Assembly: GCA_016858145.1 (NCBI GenBank)
Contig: JAEHOE010000167.1
Coordinates: forward strand, 1 to 64,000
Source: Edaphochlamys debaryana
Taxonomy: Eukaryota > Chlorophyta > Chlorophyceae > Chlamydomonadales
DNA length: 64,000 bases
Direction: 5' to 3'
Shown: positions 33,801 to 46,635 of the stretch, piece by piece
Numbering within the stretch: position 1 is the first letter of the stretch
Layout of the letters: each line of letters starts with the position of its first letter
Notes under the pieces: model-generated
The model's input: the letters and a program-made list of their open reading frames with translations, nothing else
The model's database searches: none
What the model was told of the DNA's origin: nothing
Translations under genes and position numbers: made by a program

Positions 33801-36800
33801 CGCGCTTGGGCCCCAAGGCATAACCTGACTTAGCTCCCCCATCCCCCGCCGTTCTACCCTGCAGCCTCATGTTGATGTGGGGGCGAGGATTGTCAGCAAT
33901 AGCTGGGGGTCGTATGACCGATCCGCTATCAGCTACGGGAGCGAGTGAGTTCCACAGAGCGTACACAGTATCACAGAACCCTCCTCCCCGTAGCACCGCT
34001 CGTTGAATTTATTCTGTGGTAACCTGCAATATCCATACATGCCCGCCTCCACACTCTCAGTGCCAGCAGGTTTGACCGGTTCTTGTGGACGGACGCCAGC
34101 ATGCTCCATCTGCACGCGGCAGGAAATAATGGTAAGGAGTGGTGGGCTGCTGGTTACCTCTAAGGCAAGGCGCGTTTTGGCTGTGAAGGCCTCGCAAGGT
34201 TTGCTAGCAAGCAATAATGGCAGATAGAGGCTGCACAGCGGGATGCAAGGTGTCAAGGATCCCCGTCAGTGTAATTGGCACCACTAGGCATTACACTCAA
34301 CTCGTTTTGGGTCCGGACAGGTGGATCCCCAGAGATGGGAGTCACCGTGTCGGACGCGGGCCTCGGCAAGAATGTCGTGACCATCGGTAGGTCGGCTGTC
34401 TAGGTTTGCTACTGCGGTGGACATGCACGTGCTGACACCGCCAATGTGCTGCGGCGTCCTGTGTCATCCTTGTTCTGCCTGCTACTCGGCGGCAACAAAG
34501 AGTGCATCCTTTAAAACCCCAGTCGTGCCCGCATGCGCGTAGGCGCGCTGGAGAACTACCCTGAGGATTGGCGCGAGTGGGAGGAGACGGTGCTGTTTCG
34601 GTACTCGAGTTCCTCGGGGCCCAAGACAAGCGCGGTGGGTGCGTGGCTGCTGGGATATGCGCCCCGATGCGCCATACCCAGACAGTCACCACCAAGCACC
34701 CACCATGAGCTGCTGCTCATAGGTGCAACCCGGAGGTGCACGCAGTCCCGCCCTGTGTGCCATTGTGCCCCGCGAGCTGTGCCCACTGTTTACCTTTCCT
34801 CTGCAGTTGCATCCTGGAGTTGGCAGTGACACTTCGGTATGGGCCGGAGCCGTGTTTAACAAAACGGTGAGGCAAGATGCACATGTTCCCCACGTTCACA
34901 CCAATGCGCCGATGAGACGTGACGCATTGCATGATTGCCTTAAGGGTGTTTTGTGTCATCAGCAGCTAGCGCGAGCCGGCGGCTGCCTTGCCTCATCAAC
35001 GGTGCTGTCTTTGCTGCTTCCCAGGCTCGCCAACTGCCCGTGGTCCGGGCCGTCCCAGAGGACGGCTGCCGCCCGCTGGTGGGCAGCTACGTGGGAAGAG
35101 TGGTGCTCATCGGTCTCAATGGCACGTGTGAGGTCAGCGTCAAGGCTCAGTGGGCCGTCAAAGCGAATGCGACCGGCGTTCTCTTCTACCGCTACGGTAG
35201 GCGGGGGTCTGCGGCGGCCAGGCGGCGGCCGCTGCACGCGTCACGGGCGTCAGTGACGCATGCCCGCATGAGCACCATTACCTGTTAGCGCTACTGTGCC
35301 AGTGTTGTATCGTGTGATGGCCCATGGCCGCCAGCCCTGAGCGGTGCAAGGTGTGAGCAGCTGCCACGTGTTGTGACCCCGCCTACCCTGGCCACGTTCA
35401 ACGAACAGACGACGATTATGCCTTCTGGTATTCAAACTTCAACGACTACCCGGAAGCAACGTTCCCAACCATCAGCACCATCATGCACACGGTCATCACA
35501 GAGGTAATTCGAAAGCTTAGTTGGTGGGTTTGGATGAACTTGCCGCGTCCGGCCATCCCTCTCGGCTGACCTTTGGGGGCCGCGTTGAGGGCTTCCGCTG
35601 TTGGGTTGCCTCCTCCCTATCTCCTCTTCCCCGGTCCCGCCCCACCGCCTGCATACTGGCTGCCCCTTGGCCTCCCTTGCCACAGCGCCAAGCCGCGTGG
35701 CTCAAGAACGCGATGGCCCTCCCAGGAGCCAACCCCCACATGTACGCGCCCGTCTATGTGAGCACCTTGGCAGCCTTTAACCGAATCACGGCGCCCCGTA
35801 GATCGATACCTTTGCTGCGGCGATGCATGCAAGCCATAACCAAAGACATGCCAAGTCCTCCCTTACTCATTAATGCAGCCTGACCCCCTGGTGGCAAAGC
35901 GACCTGGCACTGTGTCGGACTTCTCGTCATACGGCCCAGCCCCAGATGGGAGAGTCAAACCAGACCTCATGGCCCCTGGTAGGTCTCGAGTTCTCGGTTA
36001 TCGGGGCGGTTTCCTGGCGGTGTGTGAAAGAAACGAGCTTCCGTTGGACCATACTTTCATCGTGGAGTGACGAGGCCTCAAGAAAGGAGCGGCGGTGGTG
36101 AGCTCGTAGTTTTGTAGTACATGCAAAGACGCCCTCCCTCGGCTACCCACGTTGCAGGTACCAACATTTTCTCGGCTGCGGCTGACTTCGTAGTGCGCAG
36201 TCGCAACAGTGAGACCTCCGGCGCTGGAGGGGGGGGCCCGGTGAGGGATCAATTCGGCCGTTGATCCTCCCCCCGTCAACCCGTGCCCGCTCTCGTAATG
36301 AAATGTAGGCTCGACGTGCTCCAGCCGCCTCATCGCGTACGACGGAACATCCATGGCAACTCCACTGGTGCGTGGCACGCATGTGACGCTGCGCCGTGAA
36401 CGTGTGCCGCCAGATGGAGAGACCGTCCGCACGTCGTTCCAAAATGTGGACGCGCGTCGCCAGATCGAGCCAGATGAAGCACAGTGAACGTCCCCATCCA
36501 CTCCGCTTTGCAGGCTGCAGGGCAATTCGCCTTGTTTCGTCAATACTTCAGGCAAGCCCGGATTCCCGGGGGCGGGGGTGGGCAGGTGACGGGGTTCTCC
36601 GCTGGCGGGATCGCTGTGCCGGCAGGGGTTGGCTCGGTGGTTGCGCGACCTCCAAGTCACCGACTCCAAGTCGCCGACTTCCTTTAGATATCGCTATCGC
36701 CATGTCACGAAGGACAGCTTCACGCGCGCGCCTGACGCTAGCATCGCAGTGCCCTTGCCAGCGCGAAGCCGGAAGGCACGTAACGGTACTTGGCCGATCG

Positions 36801-39800
36801 CAAAAGCTACTAGTTGATGCAATCAATCAATCGGAAAGCTCGGGGCGAACCTCGTTCGCACGATCAACATTTCGTCTCGGCCACGACAAGGAACACTTTG
36901 ACACACACCGTGCTTGATCAACTCAGCACTATGCTTACGGGGGGGAAGGCCGCTTTGGTGGGGTGGGGTCCCGCGCGCATCCATGCCACTTCCCAAAGCC
37001 CAGACAACGTTTCACCCCCAGCGTACAAACCTGCGGGCTAACACTAGAGCGGGGCGTAGCGGGGAATAATTAGAGCTAGGCGCCCTCCAACCGCGGACGC
37101 CTCATGACCTATGCCCCATGACACGTGCGCAGGGAGGGCTTCTACCCCGCGGGCTCCCGAGGACCCCTGTCCGCCAACTGCACGCCCAGCGGTATGCTCC
37201 TCAAGGTCGGGCCTCGCAGCTTACTCAGTATCTCTGGGGTGCTTGTAACCGCTTAACGTGCGTGCCTTGTCAAGACCAGCGCCTGATGGTGTTCGCTCCT
37301 TCTCTGCCTTTGTCATCAGGCCGCGGCCATTGCGGGAGCCACCTCTCTTCAGGTGTGGGGCTTGCTGCTTTCTAAGCGTACGAGAGCGTCCGCATTCGAA
37401 GGGGCTGCTTGATGGTGTTATGGTGTTACGGTGTCCCCTTCCTTGCTGCTCAGGGCCAGCTGGCGCGCTCTGTCGGGCGCCTGATGGGTCCCTCACCTGA
37501 CGGCCTCCAGGTGCGTGACGCATGCGCTCTTGACGGCCCTGATGGACAGCAGTCATCAACAAAGCCAATATCCTCTCTGCAATATCGCAATCAACAACGC
37601 GCCCCGTTTCTTTGCTTGCACCCCCGACCCCCAGGGCTGGGGCCGGCTGAGCCTGGCCGGCTCGCTGCCGCTGCCCGGGCTCGCGGCGGAGGGCGTGGCG
37701 CTGCAGGTGGCGGACGGAGGGAGCATCAGGGACGGAGAGACCATCAGCATCACGGGGCTCAGGTCCACGGGGGGGTGAGTCTTCTTCGCTGAGGCCGCGT
37801 CTGAGTATCTGCGTACCTGAGAGTTGCCCCGGGGTCATACCGTACGCACTACGCAGGCCCCTCACCGCCGTCTTGGTTTGGTACGACTACCCCGCTGAAA
37901 CGTTCACCGCTCGGCAGCTAGTCAACGATCTGGGTGCGTGCGAAAGCAAACTAACGGGCCTTGCTTGCACGCACCAGTTGGATGGCCTAAAGTCGGCAGC
38001 AACGAACCTCTCTGCAACTGCGTAGCGCATGTGGGGGCGTAGCCTGCGTGGCAATGGCCACGTGTGGCCAACACCCGGTCACCTCTTCGACCTTGCCTAA
38101 TGCCCGCAGACTTCTACTACTCTCTGAATGGCAACACAACAAAGCTCTTCACGCTGGCAGGTGCGTAGAGTCACGGCCTACGCCCTCCCCTAGCAGCTTT
38201 CGCCTCTCCCTCGTCGCGCGGATCTTATCCTGCCCTGCCGGCCCCTGTGCAGACCCGCTGCAGCCCTCCTATCCCGACTCAGTCAACACCGTCGAGCGAA
38301 TCCAGCTCAACCTCAACCCGGGCGACAACGTCACTTTCCACATTCACGCATATGCTATCAACTCAGCCCTCATCACGGGGGACCCAGACGCAGCCCTCCC
38401 CCAGCGCTGGGCGGTGGCCGTGGTGGGGCGCTTCACCGGAGCCCTTCGCACACTGCTCAACCCGGCCTTCGTTCAGCCACAGCGCCTGCCGGTGCGTGGG
38501 TGATTCTGTGGCCTGCATCGAGCGTGGCTCGCTAATTGCATGTGGCTTCTAGGAGTTTGATACTTACCCCGTGTTCCTGCTTCTCGCTGCTCCATCCCGG
38601 CCCCCGACCCCAGGCTTTCCAGCTGCAGACTCTACTTCCCCTGACCCACTCCATTGGGCTGGCGGGCGGCGCGTGCCTCGCCACATCGGGCCCTGCGGCT
38701 GTGTCCTCGACCAGCTGTGCTCCCGGGCCCGCCACGGCCTTTACCATTACTGAGGAGGGTGCGTGGTTGAGGGCAACGCCCAACAGATCTCCGGGACATT
38801 TTCCGTATGGCCGGCGGTAATGCCTTCCCTCTTCCCTCGCACGGTCTCCTCCCCAGGCCAGCCCTTCACCCGCATCCGAACCAGCACCGCCTCCAACCTG
38901 TGCCTAGCGGTGCCCGGCAACTCCCAGACCAACGGGGTGCAGCTGAGGCACGAGGCGTGCGGGCTGACACCCGCACAGTCGTTCTACCTAGAGGGGGTGG
39001 CAGGTGGGTGGGGGGAGCGACTTTTGAGGTGGACGTTCGTAGGATACCCAGAGCTCTCAGCGCTCCCAGCCGTGCGGAAGTGAACTCCCCAAGTGCTTCC
39101 AACGCAGGTGACTCTGGCTACCGGCTGAGGACCCGCGGCGGGAAGTGCGTGGGCGTGGCCAATGCCTCGGCCGCCGCCGGTGCAGCTGTGGTGCTGGGTG
39201 ACTGCCTGTCAGACCAGGGCGCCCACCAGCGCTTTGCCCTCAACGAGTTCTCCAACGGCCGCTGGGCCCTCTCGCCCAAGCACGCACCCGCAATGTGTGT
39301 GTCCGTCAGCGGGGCGGCAGGCGCGCTCGTGGCCCTGGCAGCGTGCAGCTCTTCTGCTGCCACGTCGGCAGCCACCCTCGCGCAGCGCTTCAGGCTTGCA
39401 GACATCCCAGTGCCAGGTGCGTTTCTCGTGCCGAGCTGGTGCCAACATGTTGTGGCCCACTGAAGTGCGATTCCTGAAGCCTTTGCGTCCGGTCCCTTCC
39501 GACCCATGACACCCCGCGACCTGCCCGGCAGGCGTGCCCTCGGCCCAGGGCTATCGCTACGTCGTCCGGTCTGCTATGTCGGGCCAGTGTCTCACCATCG
39601 CCGGTACAACGGTCGGGGCTAACGCTACCCTGGCCCCATGCAACGGCTCCGATGCACAGCGGCTGCTGGTCTTTCGAAACCCACACTCGACCAACCCGTA
39701 AGCATTGCGCCATGTCAACCCTTGGACAAGATAACTCTATGTCCCATCGCGTGCGTTCGGAGCCCCTGTGACCGGCTGCCATTGTGTCCACCCAACAAAA

Positions 39801-42800
39801 CCCAAACAGGAACGCCTACCAGCTCGTCCCTCTTCGCACCTCCAACGCCTCTGCCCCCGGCGGCCGGCTGTGCCTGCAGCACACGGCCCCGGGCCGGCCC
39901 CTGTCCCTGGCCGCCTGCAGCCCAGACGCTGCGGGGCAGGCCATCAGGGTCGCGGAGGCGCCCCCGCCGCTGCGCATGACGGCCGAGTGGCGCCTGCCCG
40001 CAGGTACGGCAGCGGCGTGTGCGCCTGCCGTACCGGGGTGCACTCATGTACGGCACATTGACTGTGACTAGCTTCTTCTGTGCTTCTGGCGCCCCCATGC
40101 ACGCAGACCCCCTCACACGGACATTCCGTATCGGGACAAACGCTAGCACTCTCGGCAGCTGCCTGGTGAGTAGGTAGTTGTAGCGGCACTGTTGGGGCAA
40201 GCGAGGGGACTGGGTGCACGGTCCATTACACATGGAAGAGGATGTGATGTAGTTGTACGCATTCGGGGCCACCTAGCAACGAAGGTTGAGCCATTAAGCA
40301 CGCACTCCCCTGCCTCATCCCCACCCATGGCGCAGGCGGCGGCGGCCGCTGCCCCCTTTGCCTCGGTCAGACCGGCACCCTGCAGCGGCTCCGTCCTGCA
40401 GCAGTGGCGGCTCGTCCTGCGGAACAGCGCCGAACTGCGCTCCGGTGAGTGCAGGGCGGCGTGGAGCAAGCGGAGCCATGCCCCTCATGGCAGTCGTGGG
40501 CCGACCGCGTTCGCTCTTGACTCAATCCACCTCATCCTGCCTCGCCATGAAACACTGCTTTCGCCCCTAGCCTGCAAGTTGAAACCTGCCAAGCGGTAGT
40601 CATAATGTCGCTTTCGTCCAAAACCGCTTCGTCGGAAGGCACAAGCGCGCGGGCCAGGCTCAGCAGCACTGGGCGCCGCTCCTGTCCACACCAACCCTGG
40701 TCAACCCTGCCTCTGTGCCCACACACGAACAAACAGGCGCACACCTCTGGGTCCAGCTGGCCGGCACGAACCTGTGCATAACAGACGACGGCAATGTCCC
40801 CAGTGACGCTGTGCTGTACAGCTGCAGCGAGGCGTACTACCTGCAGCGATACAGGTTCTTGTCTTCGGGCATCGGGTAAGCGGTGGCCACGGAGGAGGGG
40901 TGGACGGGCGCAGGAGCCACGGGAGACGTGGGCAGCGCGGAAGGTGGAGGGTAAAGCGCGACAGGTGTCAAGCAGACGAGGTGTCGAGCAGGGATGGGCG
41001 ACAGGGCACAGAGGCAGGCGTGTGTCGTACACTGCGTCCGAGAGTCCTGAAGTCCAAGGGACCCGGTGGAGTGCTGATCCGCCGCCGGTGCGACTTGTAA
41101 CCTGTCCTTTTCCACACCTTCACAGGTTTCGGATTCTGTCTGAGGTGGTGGGCTCCTGCCTGTCAATCGCAGCAACCGCCACGGCCTCAACGACGCCGCT
41201 GCGGAATGTTGCTTGCAACACCACGTCCCCGCTCCAACTCTTCACCCTACTGGGGCTCAGCCCGCCGCTTGGTGAGGTGCTACTGATTAGGGCCGCCACC
41301 ATCGTAGGGGCGCCCCTTGCTCTTTGCAGGGGGACCCGTGGCCGGTGCGTGGCTGGGAACGCGTCATCGTTTGCTGCCAGCTCGGAACCAGCCCTGATCT
41401 CCTGCCCATGGCTCGCCACCATGTGCAGACCTGAGGCGCCAGGTCACGCCCCTCCTCGCCGACAGCACTGAGTTTGACCTCATCGTCTCCTGGAACGTTT
41501 CCGGTGCCCCCTACACAATCACAAATGGCATGACAAACGTCCGCGGAGGCTTGTACGGCGGGGACAACATGGTCGCCCTGGCGCCGGGCGGCGAGGAGGT
41601 CCGCTGGCCGTACAACGGCCGTACGCCCGACCTCGCGCCGTACAGGGTGTGCGTCAGCCGACGCAGTGGCAGCGTCCCGTTCCTGCCGGGCTACAGCCTG
41701 CCGTACGTCGTCCTTAGGGTGTATGACTCATCCGGATCTGTCGTACAGACGATCAACAAGACGCTCGTCCAGGTTGCAACGCCCATGGGCGACACCGCGG
41801 CTTGCACCCCTTCCGCCCCCGGCTGGCTCTACACGTACAATTACACAGCGGCATCGCCCCGGCCAACCCCACCGTCGCCGGCCCCCAAGCCCCCCTCGCC
41901 CCCGCCCCCGCCCCGTCCACCCTCGCCTGTTCCGCCACGCCCAAAGCCCCCCTCCCCGGCACCGGTTCCCCCCTCCCCTCCGCCGTCGCCTCCAGCCATT
42001 CCGCCCGCACTGCAGTTCCGACTCGACTTCATGGACGCGAAAGGAGGTACGGCAAGGTACCGGTACGGCACCCATCCGCCTGAATCTGACCCCTTGCTGC
42101 ATAAGGCGCTGGCTGGGGTGCAGCTCATTCCTTTCCGGCCTCAGACCTTGAGCACAGCTTGACACGGGCACATGCCCTGCTACGCTTTGTCTGCCGGCTC
42201 ATTCCAGCTTTAAGCTCGCCCTCCCTCTCTTACCGCATGCAGCGCCCTCCAAGGCGGATCTCGACATCCTGGTGTCATGGAGCGTCGGTTCTAGAAGGTA
42301 AGGCGTCGGGTCATCTCAGTGTCATGGAGCGTCGGTTCCAAGCAGTAAGCTCTCGTCATGCGCTTCCTCGATGGGCCGATCGCTGGGCTACGTCATGGTT
42401 ACATGCCGGTGGCATGGGTCTCACACGGCATGCGACCATAAAACGCGAAACCTGTAATACTCGCCATCATGACTCCTCCCGCAGTTACGTCATCAGCGCC
42501 AACTCGACTGCCGTGCGTGGAGGGCGCTACGACAGAAACAACAATGCCGGCGCGGGCGCCACGTTCGGTGCGCTGCGGTTTGGGGACATCGTGCTTGGGG
42601 AGGCACTGTGTGATCTGATGGGGCAAACACACAGCCGACTCCCTCCATCCCTCATGACCTGCCCTTGCGCAGAGACGGTGTCGTGGCTAACGGATAACGG
42701 CACGCTTCCAGATGCAACCATCTACTACGTATGCGTGCAGTACAACCCATCCGTACCTAAGGCCGAGTACAACGTGCTCTTCCGGGCTTTCCGAGGCAGC

Positions 42801-45800
42801 ACAGCTGCAATCACCACAACAAGGAAGGCAGGTCTATGCTGCCCGGAATGACTTCACCGACCTGCCATTGTGTATGTAGTAACTGAGATCTGGGCTCTCC
42901 AACTCTCCGGTCCTGCTGGCCGTGCGGTAATACTACAGCTTCAGTCTGCTCCGCATTCTCGCCCCTCCACCCGCTCCAGACCATCCTTACGGGCGGGATC
43001 ATACCCAGCAGCGAGTGTACCATAACCACGTACGGCTTCATGGGTCTCCTGACGTACGAGAAGCCGGTGCCATTGCGGATCAGAGCATCTTGGTATCGCG
43101 GAGTGGGTGAGCAGTGCGAGTTGGGTCATGGCGCCTGTAATCTTGTGATCTGTGTCTGTAGTGCTGGAGCAACGTGGGCGTGAGATAGCCGTCTCGTGGG
43201 TCTGCGCCGACCGGGGCACAGGGGCAATCGTTAGGCTGCGCTGCGAGCATGCTTCTGCACTTCCGCACTCTTGAGTCTTGGAGCAGCGTGAGCTCGCCGT
43301 GCCGTACTGACATGCCGCCGTTACGCATAGGTTATTCCTTGTTCCCGCCAGGGACCCCTTCAAATCCCCATTTCCCAAACCCGCCCCTCCGCTGGACAAC
43401 AGGCATATCGAATGCCTTTAACGACGATCTGGACCTCGTCGTATCTTGGCAGTACGCCGCCGTACCGTACATGATCTCGTACGACACCACTTGCGCCAGG
43501 TGGGCCGGGCCCGTTGCCAAGGTTGACGTACTGCCCGTGATGCGCTGAGTTAGTGTTATACGGGTCGAGAAGCGCGTACGGGAGCAGTTCTCGTCTGAGC
43601 CACTCTCACTGACTGTCAAACCTGCACACCCGTTTCCGCAAAACCAACACATACATAAGCTTGCGAACCGCAGGGGTGGCTGTCTGGAGTACGACAACTT
43701 CCAGACGGACTACAACTTTGAGGCGAGTGACCATGTTTACAGAAAGAAGGCGGGGACCGGAAGTCAGACCCTCACAGCCGGGTACCGGTACATAGGAACA
43801 CGCCACCTCCACAATCGGGCGCACGGCCCTACCTGATTCGCCCTGCCCCGTGCGCCTCCCTCATTCTGCAGACCGTGGTGTGGAACAGTACGGAGCCCGA
43901 TCCCGTGATCTACGACATCTGTGTTAGATGGACTCAGACGAACGCCACCAACTACACCATTGTGCTTACAGTCGACCGAGGCGCTCTCAGGGCCGTTACC
44001 GCCACCAAGCTAGTGATCGGGTCGGAGGTGGGCAACGTGGGCGCATGACGTGGCTAGCTGACGACTGGACATGGCTACAGCTGACACGGGTTGTGATGCT
44101 GCCAACGCAGACGGCAGCGGGCCTGCAGGGCTGCAATTCGAGCACCGTGGGATGGCTGGGGCGGTACAGGGTGGTGCCGCTTTCGCCGTCGCCTCCTCGG
44201 CCCCCCTCGCCCCCGCCTCGCCCTCCGCTTCCTCCTTCGCCCGCGCCGCGCCCTTCACCGCCTTTCAAGCCCCGGCCCCCCCGGTCGCCTCCTTCGCCCC
44301 CACCCAAGCCGCCCCAACCACCTTCACCGCCCCCTAGCCCTCCGCGCCCCAGTCCAAGGCCGCTTGTTGTGGATGCACTCCGAGTGGAACTTAACTTCAG
44401 TCGGCACGGCGGTGGGTTTCTATCCTACTTGGGCGGGCGTTTCCCTGCTGGGGGGGTGGGCAGATGTACCCTGGGGCCCAATGCTCGGTCGATCGCCCGA
44501 TGCTGGGCACCTAGCGTGCAGTCGCTTGAAGTACTGCTCTAAGTCTGGTGGTAGGCGCGGGAGTAGTTCGAGAGCGCTGGGCCAGCCCCCTGCGGCCTGG
44601 GGCTCGAATAACCACGGCACCGGCCCCGCATCTTCAAAAGTCGCTGACCGCACCCTCGCTTCGCCCTTCTTCTTCGCCACCTCGCCGCGCTCCCCAGTGC
44701 CCTCCCATGTTGATATGGACATAGGCGCATGGTGGCAAATCAACGGCACCGTCTACGCAGTAGACGCCTATACCGGTACCACCAAACCCGTCCAGGGTGG
44801 CAGGTGTGTGCAACCTTGGTTGAGGTGGTTGAGGTGGTTGAGGGCGGGGCCGAATGAACCCCTAGGCGCGGGCGCAGCGCGGGGTCCTCCGCGTGGCATT
44901 GAAAGCGCATTCCTTCCTCGAGCCCTTCTTCTCTGGTCGCGCCCCCCTTGGTGCCTCCCTTGCCAGGGTTCATACCGAACTGAACCCAAATGACCCCAAA
45001 TGACCCCCCGCAAAGCCTTCAGATTACACATAAACGCTCGGTAGCCAAACGTGTCCGAACTCATTTTGGGCCCCTCAGGTACTCTGGAGACAACCGGCAG
45101 ACCGGTGCCACGGGCGAAGGCGTGGTCTGGCCCATGGGCGTGAAGCCGCCCGCCGCCGTAATCTATGTGTGAGTCATGCACGCATGCATGCATGGCGGCT
45201 GGCGCGCACGTGCAGTTGGAGGGCAAGAGGGCCGGGTTCGGTCGGGCTGCGTGTCTAACACTCCCGGGCGGGCAGCATGGGCAAGGGGGCGTCACGCGCT
45301 TGCTTTGCTCGTTATGTTTATGTGCTGCGGCTGACACTCTGTTGCCGGGACCGAGAGGACCCCGCGTGATCTGACTCCAAGCCTAGGTCTTCCGGCCTGG
45401 AACCTCGTGGCCCCGACTAGTCGCTTCCGGAACTCCTCTTGCTGGCCCGTCGCACGTAGCTCTAGTTGGCTCTTGTGTTCCTATCCCCGGGCCCCGGCTC
45501 CCACCCCTGCCTGGTGCTCCTGCAGGTGCGTGGACTGGGGCATCGACTGGAGTACTCCACCGGGCCTCTACAACGCCACCCTCCGCGCCTGGAGGAACGG
45601 AGTATACCTGGGCAGTTTAACACTGACCGTTGATACAAAGCAAGATAGCGAAGCTGATTGCACGCCAGGGCGGAACTGCTACGTCGGGGCCGTTGACTTG
45701 CTCGCCAATCCGCCTGCGGTCTTGTACGAGCCGCCCGGCGCCGGAGGAGGCTCGACGCGTGTGCTTTTGGAGGCCATGGCACGCTCTGGTGAGGACGAGG

Positions 45801-45856
45801 CGGCAACCATCAGGGCGGGAGGAGCGGAGGACTCTGTTGGTCCGAGTGACCTCTGA
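30840..45856 (+). CDS. Large secreted subtilisin-like (S8) serine protease with PA, lectin-like and Pro-rich regions (5' end not found)
   Basis: About 50 exons, ~6.45 kb coding (>2,100 residues). Propeptide: 30840-31939. Catalytic set: Asp in VGVLDTGLD (exon 32467-32588), His in GHGTHVSG (32997-33078), oxyanion Asn in SNSWG (33865-33944) and Ser in GTSMATPL (36309-36367); AAGNNG at 34070-34131 and GWGRL at 37635 also fit S8 subtilases. A PA-like insert (34543-35503) precedes the Ser exon. A β-sandwich-like segment follows (37857-38491), then ricin-type repeats (38614-41273). The C-terminal part has four related modules and two SPP-rich linkers. The enzyme should hydrolyse peptide bonds. The SPP linkers and many NxS/T sites point to the secretory pathway and the cell wall or matrix, as with algal hatching or lytic subtilases. 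The donor ending exon 31484-31939 and the junction before 42980 are uncertain. Signal peptide not located. Confidence 0.85.
33405..33468. repeat. Short imperfect tandem repeat in a subtilase intron
   Basis: GGCTAGGGTCATGCC-like units recur three to four times in the intron between exons ending 33328 and starting 33508. Nothing indicates a function. Confidence 0.7.
34543..35503 (+). other. PA-like insert of the subtilase
   Basis: Exons 34543-34634, 34807-34866, 35025-35196 and 35409-35503 encode a segment between the AAGN part and the catalytic Ser exon. It includes GSYVGRVVLIGLNGTCEV followed by VKANATGVLFYRY, the pattern of protease-associated domains inserted in many large subtilases. Such domains usually tune substrate access. 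Confidence 0.65.
38614..41273 (+). other. Ricin-type β-trefoil-like lectin region of the subtilase
   Basis: Exons from 38614 to 41273 encode repeated units with the ricin-B rhythm: a Cys-Leu or Cys-Val start, a Gly-Ala-Xaa-Val middle and a second Cys before Gln. Examples are NLCLAVPGNSQTNGVQLRHEAC, here given only as start NLCLAV and end RHEAC, KCVGVANAS...VVLGDC and QCLTIAGTT...ATLAPC. The region is long enough for two trefoils. In this fold such repeats bind sugars, so it may tether the protease to wall glycoproteins. The Gln-x-Trp motif is weak. Confidence 0.6.
41861..42016 (+). other. First Ser/Pro-rich (hydroxyproline-rich glycoprotein-type) linker
   Basis: About 50 residues of SPP, PSP and PKPPSP repeats lie between the first C-terminal module and the second. 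Such (SP)n tracts are hallmarks of volvocine extracellular matrix proteins, where Pro is hydroxylated and glycosylated. Confidence 0.85.
42272..42338 (+). repeat. Direct repeat spanning a subtilase exon-intron border
   Basis: The 20-base GTGTCATGGAGCGTCGGTTC occurs at 42272-42291 (in exon 42243-42297) and again at 42319-42338 (in the following intron). The downstream copy is followed by CAAGCAGTAAGC, a usable second donor. Confidence 0.9.
44180..44364 (+). other. Second Ser/Pro-rich linker
   Basis: About 60 residues of SPPRPPSPPP-type repeats lie between the third C-terminal module and the fourth. Composition matches the first linker, and each follows a module ending in a Cys-containing segment with a terminal Tyr or Arg-Tyr. 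Confidence 0.85.
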
Positions 45857-46635
45857 GTGAGCCACTGGTAGCCGTGACACGTAGAGGGGGGAGGGTGTCC
45901 AGCGGGGCGAAGGGGCTCTCAGAGAAAAGAACACTGACGCACCCTCCCGAGGGCGCATGCGCGGCGGATACAGGGCGGGCCGCGGTGTGTTGTCTTGCGA
46001 GGGCTTGGTCGTGCAGCAGTGAGGGACTCACGGCACCTGCCGTACATGGTCTGCATTGTCTAGATTTGGCAGGTCTGGCGCTCATGTGCCGTTGATCATC
46101 CCCAAACCCTTATCCTGTATGGGCCTGAACATCCATGGAGCCCTTTAAAATGATTGAGAGGTATTAGGTGCAGGTGGCTGGGGAAGGGGCGGTTGATGCA
46201 GAAGTTGCGTCGGAGGTTCTTGGCGCAGGCTCCCCTTGAAGCCAGGGGATGTACGTGCCGTATTCATCCTGCAATCCGCTGTCGAGTGCCAAGGCACACC
46301 TTACCTTGTGCTTGTTGTTACATGGACATCAGCCGTGAACTCCCATGCGGGCCGTGGGCCAAAGGGACGTGGGTCCAGAAGCACGGACGAGTGTGCGGCC
46401 ACCAAGTCGCTGGAGGAGCATCTGGGGGGCAGACAACACTCGAGCACTTCTGCCAGTGATGCCAACCGTTCCGGATTGCCGGCTGGTCGTTGAGCAATGC
46501 AAGACCTTGAGCAATGCGGCTCTAATGAATCTCCTCAGCCCCAATCACTTGTGTGCTGCTTGGGTGTACGCTTGTACCTAGCTAGGTCCAGGCATTCCCA
46601 GACTTGCTACGGCTGACCCTGGATACGAGATGCGC
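45857..46635. other. Intergenic region between convergent genes
   Basis: This lies between the stop of the plus-strand subtilase and the stop of the minus-strand Gly-rich gene, so it should contain both 3' UTRs. A TGTAA on the minus strand is at 46322-46318. A small direct repeat, TTGAGCAATGC, occurs at ~46490 and ~46507. I see no gene. Confidence 0.5.
46318..46322 (-). terminator. Candidate poly(A) signal TGTAA for the Gly-rich gene
   Basis: On the minus strand TGTAA lies ~315 bases after the stop at 46636, in the position expected for a volvocine 3' UTR. It supports transcription of the Gly-rich frame rather than its Ala-rich shadow on the plus strand. Confidence 0.4.
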
